Source of the DNA: Methanosarcina sp.
GTDB lineage: Archaea; Halobacteriota; Methanosarcinia; Methanosarcinales; Methanosarcinaceae
DNA: 8,282 bases
Reading direction: 5' to 3'
NCBI GenBank assembly: GCA_013331265.1
Contig: DUGS01000184.1
Coordinates: 1 to 8,282, forward strand
The position numbers and the translations under genes are program-made. This document shows positions 4,720 through 8,282 of this stretch, piece after piece; position 1 is the first letter of the stretch; each line of letters begins with the position of its first letter. The notes under the pieces were generated by a model that was given only the letters and a program-made list of their open reading frames with translations, made no database searches and was not told the DNA's origin.

Positions 4720-5712
4720 TCAAGACTTCCGCTTCTTCACACACTCTTTGAGTTTTTCTTCAAGCCGGATCCGGGAGATGAAAACCCCAAACTGGGTTGC
4801 AATGGTTTCGATAACAGTACGCACGCTATCCGATAGCTCATACTCCATCCTTGAGGCAAGATAAAAAGCCGCAATAACTTTTTTTCCGTACTTTACAGGA
4901 ATTATTGCCGTAGCTCTAAGATTTTCCTGCCTGAGCACCTCATCTTTTGAGGTAAGAAGAAGATCTATGTGCTGCTTGTAGACAGGCTGACCTATCATAA
5001 CAAGCTTGGTATTTGGAGAATTTGCACTATAATGAGAAGCGTTCTCGATAAAGATAGAAGAAAGCCCGCGATGGATAGAAAGATTCATATCTCCGGTTTC
5101 GTCATCAATCAGATAGATACCACCGGCAGTGATCTCATCTATCTGAAGGCAAGAGTCAAGCAGCCTATCAAGGGTTTCATCCAGGTAATTCGAAGTGCTT
5201 AACGCAATTCCAAGGTCCCTCTGGATATAGAGCAGTTTCTCTTTTCGTTTTCTTTCGGTAATATCCAGAATTATACCTTTAAGGTATCTTACGACCCCAT
5301 TCTCATCGGCTTCAATAAATGTTCTTTCTTCAACCCAGCGCGCTTCCCCTGATTTTGTCAATATCCGGTATTCCTGAGAGAAGTCAACGTAATCTTCTTC
5401 GATTCTTCTTGAGAGTTCTCTTTCGACCCTTTCCAGGTCATCAGGATGCACAATGTTTCCGTACAGAAGCTTTCCCGAAGTAAACTCTTCTACCGTATAC
5501 CCGAACTTTTTTATGTTCTCAGAGACAAAATCTGCAGGCCAGCACTTCTCTGGCCGCCACAGAAAAACAGTAACAGGGACTTTATTTATTACTGAGATCA
5601 GCTCTTTTGCCATCTCCAGCGCACTGCGTAAAGACATCTCATTGAGATATTTGCAGGGTTTTTGCCTGCCGTGGTTTCCGTTTCTAGCCGAATTTGAAGT
5701 CGCTTTAGCCAT
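4720..5712 (-). CDS. PAS-GAF sensor protein without an output domain
   Basis: The 330-residue soluble protein has a PAS domain (about 35-155) of the PAS_3 type, with the markers NIVHPDDLERV, EYRILTKSGEARWVEER and YLKGIILDITERKRKEK, then a helical linker and a GAF domain (about 170-315) with AGGIYLIDDETGDMNLSIHRGL and ATAIIPVKYGKKVIAAFYLAS. It ends in a short charged helix (RLEEKLKECVKKRKS) at the point where a histidine kinase core or another PAS would normally begin. No kinase, cyclase or HTH motif is present, so it may act by protein contact or be a truncated kinase. An upstream ATG at 5763 gives 17 more residues, but it lacks a ribosome binding site and lies roughly where the transcript should begin; ATG 5712 has GGGGAC just upstream. 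A cysteine or histidine ligand typical of a haem GAF is not evident. No response regulator is nearby. Confidence 0.85.
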   Translation of the reverse strand: MAKATSNSARNGNHGRQKPCKYLNEMSLRSALEMAKELISVINKVPVTVFLWRPEKCWPADFVSENIKKFGYTVEEFTSGKLLYGNIVHPDDLERVERELSRRIEEDYVDFSQEYRILTKSGEARWVEERTFIEADENGVVRYLKGIILDITERKRKEKLLYIQRDLGIALSTSNYLDETLDRLLDSCLQIDEITAGGIYLIDDETGDMNLSIHRGLSSIFIENASHYSANSPNTKLVMIGQPVYKQHIDLLLTSKDEVLRQENLRATAIIPVKYGKKVIAAFYLASRMEYELSDSVRTVIETIATQFGVFISRIRLEEKLKECVKKRKS

Positions 5713-5781
5713 TTTCGTCCCCGTACAAAACCTTTTACAGGAAGCTATGACAAAGTTTTGCATATTTAATCTTTTTGCTAC

Positions 5782-5791
5782 AATTATATGG
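5782..5791 (-). promoter_or_regulatory. TATA-like box for the PAS-GAF gene
   Basis: The minus strand reads CCATATAATT 70-79 bases before ATG 5712, predicting transcript start near 5760 and a leader close to 50 bases. This position supports the choice of ATG 5712 over ATG 5763. Confidence 0.4.
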
Positions 5792-5910
5792 AACCACGTA
5801 ATACATTAAAAAGATTGTGAATTCAATATTAGAAATTTCGTTATAGGAAAGCCTGGCAGTGTTTGAAAAGAGAAATATTTAACACATAAATTGGCAGAAA
5901 AAAGTAAAAG

Positions 5911-5930
5911 CCGAGAGAAAAATATATAAA
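5911..5930 (+). promoter_or_regulatory. BRE/TATA-like promoter upstream of the phosphorylase
   Basis: CCGAGAGAAA followed by AATATATAAA is the best combined BRE plus TATA match in the 399-bp spacer before ATG 6112. It implies a leader of about 155-160 bases. Other AT-rich stretches (5991-6000 and the 6041-6071 duplication) could serve as later start points. The leader holds a possible 7-bp stem (CCTTTTT 5942-5948 with AAAAAGG 5981-5987, long loop). Confidence 0.45.
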
Positions 5931-6040
5931 AAAACTTAGTCCCTTTTTTGAAAGTAAGACACTGGGATTCTCCCTCCCCTAAAAAGGTAGAATTATATAT
6001 CACTGCAGACATCTTTTTAAATATTGTTGGAAGAAATTTT

Positions 6041-6072
6041 AAAATATTTAGTAGATAAAATATTTAGTAGAA
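6041..6072. repeat. 16-bp tandem duplication upstream of the phosphorylase
   Basis: Units at 6041-6056 and 6057-6072 both read AAAATATTTAGTAGA plus one base (T, then A), so 15 of 16 positions match. The duplication is AT-rich, TATA-like, and ends 39 bases before ATG 6112. It may duplicate a promoter element or reflect slippage. Confidence 0.7.
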
Positions 6073-6111
6073 ATCATTGCTAAATGATAAAGAAGGCAGG
6101 GATTTACATAT

Positions 6112-7791
6112 ATGGAAAATGATCTTCAAGGAGTACTGAAAGGGCAGAAGATAGCTTATTTTTCGATGGAGATCGGGCTTCGCAATGAAATCCCGACATA
6201 TTCAGGAGGTCTTGGAGTGCTGGCAGGCGATACGATCCGCTCGGCTACAGACCTCAAAATCCCGCTGGTAGCAGTAACTCTGGTTAGCAATAAAGGATAT
6301 TTCAGGCAGAGCCTTGATGCCTTCGGGACCCAGACTGAACTAACTGAAGAGTGGAACCCTTCAAATTTCATGAACCGGCTCGAGCAGGAAGTGAGCGTTA
6401 AAATTCAGGACAGAGAGGTCAAAATCCAGGCATGGCACTATGATTGCAAAAGCCTGACCGGCGGCCACATACCTATTATTTTACTCGATACCAACGTGAA
6501 AGGAAACTCGTGGGAAGACCGCAGGATCACAGATTTTCTTTATGGGGGTGACCATACCTACAGGCTCAAGCAGGAGATAGTGCTCGGGATAGGGGGAGTG
6601 CGCATGCTTGATGCACTTGGCTTTAAGGTCAGAAAATACCATATGAATGAAGGGCACTCAAGCCTGCTCGCCCTGGAACTTTTAAAAAGGAATGGGAAAG
6701 AATGTTCAAAGGTAAAGGAACTCTGCATTTTTACCACTCATACCCCCGTAGAAGCCGGGCATGATAAGTTCGATTACGGGCTTGTCAAAGACCTGATCAG
6801 GGATGAGAACGATGTGAACACCCTCAGAAGTTTAGGGGGAGCAGACCGTTTTAATACGAGCCTTTTTGCCCTCAACCTGTCCAACTATGTGAACGGTGTC
6901 ACAAAAAGGCACAGCCGGGTTTCATGTGAGCTCTTTCCAGGGTACTCAATTCAAGCAATAACAAACGGTGTCCACTCTTATACCTGGACCTGCCCTTATT
7001 TCAGGCAGCTTTTTGACCACTATATACCCGGATGGGCAAATGAACCCGAACTCCTTGTAAGAGTAGGAGGAATCCCGGATGACAAAATCTGGGAAGCACG
7101 CCGAAATGCAAAAAAAGCCCTTATAGACGAAGTGAATGAAAGAACAGGGGCAGGTATGGACTATGAGACCCTAACTATAGGTTTTGCACGGCGTATGACA
7201 GCGTATAAAAGGGCAACCTTAATCCTTTCCGACATTGAAAGGCTCAGAAAAGTAAACCGTAGAGGCAGAATTCAGCTTATTTTTGCAGGAAAAGCACACC
7301 CTCATGATGAGGCTGGAAAACAGCTTATAAGGGATATTTTCAAAAGCATAGAAACGCTCAAAAACGAGATCAATATCGTCTTCCTGGAAAATTATGATAT
7401 GGACCTGGCTGCAAAAATGGTCTCCGGCGTTGATGTCTGGCTGAACACTCCAACCCGCCCATATGAAGCCTCGGGCACAAGCGGCATGAAAGCTGCCCAT
7501 AATGGAGTAGTGAATTTCAGCATTCTTGACGGCTGGTGGATTGAAGGATGGATTGAAGGTGTAACCGGCTGGTCCATAGGCCCCCAGCCCGAAGAACATC
7601 TTACCGTAGAAGAGGCAAGGCTTGCTGAGTTTGACGATCTCTACAACAAACTCTACTACATTATCGTCCCAATGTATTACGAGCGCAAAGACGAATGGTT
7701 AAAACTGATGAATAACTCAATTGGCATGGTTGCCTATTATTTCAACAGCCACAGGATGATGCGGCGTTATGTCACGCATGCATATCTGTAA
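6112..7791 (+). CDS. glgP: Alpha-glucan (glycogen) phosphorylase, short type
   Basis: This GT35 family enzyme releases glucose 1-phosphate from alpha-1,4-glucan ends using phosphate and pyridoxal phosphate (PLP), so it mobilises stored glycogen in the cytoplasm. Visible motifs in the 559-residue protein are AYFSMEIGLRNEIPTYSGGLGVLAGD (15-40, with the glycine loop), YHMNEGHSSLLALELL (176-191), FTTHTPVEAGHDKF (207-220), ITNGVHSYTW (283-292), IGFARRMTAYKRATL (356-370, phosphate contacts), LIFAGKAHPHD (389-399), and RPYEASGTSGMKAAHNG (449-465), in which K460 is the expected PLP lysine. Classical phosphorylases have about 800 residues and some archaeal or bacterial ones carry an N-terminal DUF3417 domain; this one begins directly at the catalytic fold and lacks both that domain and the allosteric region. 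GGCAGGGA about 9 bases before ATG 6112 supports the start. No glycogen synthase or branching enzyme lies in the window. Confidence 0.93.
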   Translation: MENDLQGVLKGQKIAYFSMEIGLRNEIPTYSGGLGVLAGDTIRSATDLKIPLVAVTLVSNKGYFRQSLDAFGTQTELTEEWNPSNFMNRLEQEVSVKIQDREVKIQAWHYDCKSLTGGHIPIILLDTNVKGNSWEDRRITDFLYGGDHTYRLKQEIVLGIGGVRMLDALGFKVRKYHMNEGHSSLLALELLKRNGKECSKVKELCIFTTHTPVEAGHDKFDYGLVKDLIRDENDVNTLRSLGGADRFNTSLFALNLSNYVNGVTKRHSRVSCELFPGYSIQAITNGVHSYTWTCPYFRQLFDHYIPGWANEPELLVRVGGIPDDKIWEARRNAKKALIDEVNERTGAGMDYETLTIGFARRMTAYKRATLILSDIERLRKVNRRGRIQLIFAGKAHPHDEAGKQLIRDIFKSIETLKNEINIVFLENYDMDLAAKMVSGVDVWLNTPTRPYEASGTSGMKAAHNGVVNFSILDGWWIEGWIEGVTGWSIGPQPEEHLTVEEARLAEFDDLYNKLYYIIVPMYYERKDEWLKLMNNSIGMVAYYFNSHRMMRRYVTHAYL

Positions 7792-7794
7792 ACA

Positions 7795-7812
7795 TCAGGA
7801 AGTTCGTCCTGA
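7795..7812. terminator. Short hairpin just after the phosphorylase stop
   Basis: TCAGGA (7795-7800) and TCCTGA (7807-7812) pair around a 6-base loop, 3 bases after the stop codon. The stem is only 6 bp and is not followed by a T-run, so it could protect the 3' end or be incidental. Confidence 0.25.
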
Positions 7813-8003
7813 GATCAAGCAGTTTTATTACAGAACAAGGGGGCACAGACAGATGACTGGTTTAAGAAATATCATACCATTTTCATAAATAGAGCCTCGA
7901 TCCAGATGTAAATCGGACATACCCACCAGTTTGTCTGGCGGCCTTCCAATAAGAAGATAGAAGCTGAAGGGATAAAAAGTAGAAAAAAGAAGCTTGGAGA
8001 AAT

Positions 8004-8057
8004 ATTGAAAAACGGTAAAAAATTAAGTTGTTATTTTCCTGTTCTTTTTGTTTTTGT
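8004..8057. terminator. Oligo-T tracts on both strands between converging genes
   Basis: On the plus strand 8031-8057 is strongly T-rich (T-runs of 4, 5 and 5 bases), fitting termination of the phosphorylase transcript. On the minus strand 8004-8024 reads as runs of T6 and T5, fitting termination of the TPR transcript. Both fit the archaeal oligo-T rule. The remaining spacer 7813-8003 shows no gene I can support. Confidence 0.45.
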
Positions 8058-8282
8058 CTACAGGCCGCTCCCCAGCCTTTTAACCTTTTCACGGGCACTT
8101 TCTGCTTTTGTTTTGGCCCCTTTACTATCCCAGAGGCTGGCTGCAATCTTAAAAGCGTTTTCTGCCCCTTTCAGATTTCCAAGTTTAAGGAATACATTTC
8201 CTTTTTCATACCAGGCTTCGGCAAAATCAGGCTTAAGGCGGGTTGCCTTTTCAAAAGCATGCAGAGCTTCCTTTTCCGAACC
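8058..8282 (-). CDS. TPR repeat protein, C-terminal part (cut by window edge)
   Basis: Seventy-four codons are open from the window edge to TAG at 8060-8058. The translation holds the second half of one tetratricopeptide repeat (EALHAFEKATRLKPDF), then a full repeat (AEAWYEKGNVFLKLGNLKGAENAFKIAASLW) with the consensus W, LG, A, F and A positions, and a basic capping helix (AKTKAESAREKVKRLGSGL). TPR arrays are protein-docking scaffolds, so no specific function follows. The repeat spelling is typical of the long TPR proteins common in Methanosarcina. The start and the number of repeats lie outside the window. It converges on the phosphorylase gene. Confidence 0.85.
   Translation of the reverse strand, partial: GSEKEALHAFEKATRLKPDFAEAWYEKGNVFLKLGNLKGAENAFKIAASLWDSKGAKTKAESAREKVKRLGSGL

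Noticed and set aside
5713..5763. ATG 5763 as start of the PAS-GAF gene
   Set aside because: It has no ribosome binding site and lies at the predicted transcript start, whereas ATG 5712 has GGGGAC just upstream.
7219..7599. 126-codon frame opposite the phosphorylase
   Set aside because: It lies wholly inside the conserved phosphorylase coding region, so it is a shadow frame.
7846..7937. Imperfect inverted repeat (CAGACAGATGACTGG with CCAGTTTGTCTGG)
   Set aside because: It needs a gap, the arms are about 65 bp apart, and there is no transposase or target duplication, so a mobile element cannot be supported.
7883..8146. 87-codon minus-strand frame crossing the TPR gene end
   Set aside because: Its first part is an out-of-frame reading of the TPR gene and the rest runs through oligo-T terminator DNA.

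Overview
The window looks like chromosomal DNA of a mesophilic methanogenic archaeon, most likely Methanosarcina or a close relative. This is judged from protein style, AT-rich spacers with archaeal TATA-like boxes, and G-rich ribosome binding sites; no rRNA, tRNA or methanogenesis gene is present to prove it. All genes read as single uninterrupted frames except one decayed fragment.

Layout. The left edge (1-183) is the C-terminal end of hydroxyethylthiazole kinase (ThiM). It is followed after a repeat-bearing 196-bp gap by thiamine-phosphate synthase (ThiE, 380-1081), so the two branches of thiamine phosphate assembly sit together. From 1171 to 1506 lies the tail of a larger secreted or glycoside-hydrolase-like protein, apparently a pseudogene with an in-frame TAG. 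Next, on the minus strand, come a 69-residue four-cysteine protein (1648-1857) and an FMN-binding split-barrel protein (1995-2399). A zinc-dependent nucleoside/base deaminase (2550-3170, plus) is divergent from the latter and convergent with a second split-barrel flavoprotein (3329-3769, minus). A small exported protein (4104-4628, plus) follows, then a PAS-GAF sensor protein with no output domain (4720-5712, minus). The largest gene is a short-type alpha-glucan (glycogen) phosphorylase (6112-7791, plus). The right edge (8058-8282, minus) is the C-terminal end of a TPR protein.

How the genes work together. Apart from the thiM-thiE pair there is no obvious operon. The genes are mostly single units with their own TATA-like boxes, in divergent or convergent pairs with hairpins or T-rich tracts between converging ends. 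The phosphorylase points to storage polysaccharide breakdown, the split-barrel proteins to flavin-dependent redox chemistry, and the deaminase to nucleotide salvage or modification. I see no mobile element, CRISPR array, defence island or new multi-gene system. The most interesting items are small: three perfect 18-bp tandem repeats between thiM and thiE with a partial echo in front of the four-cysteine gene, the four-cysteine protein itself, the TAG-interrupted remnant, and an 11-bp word shared by the leaders of two genes.
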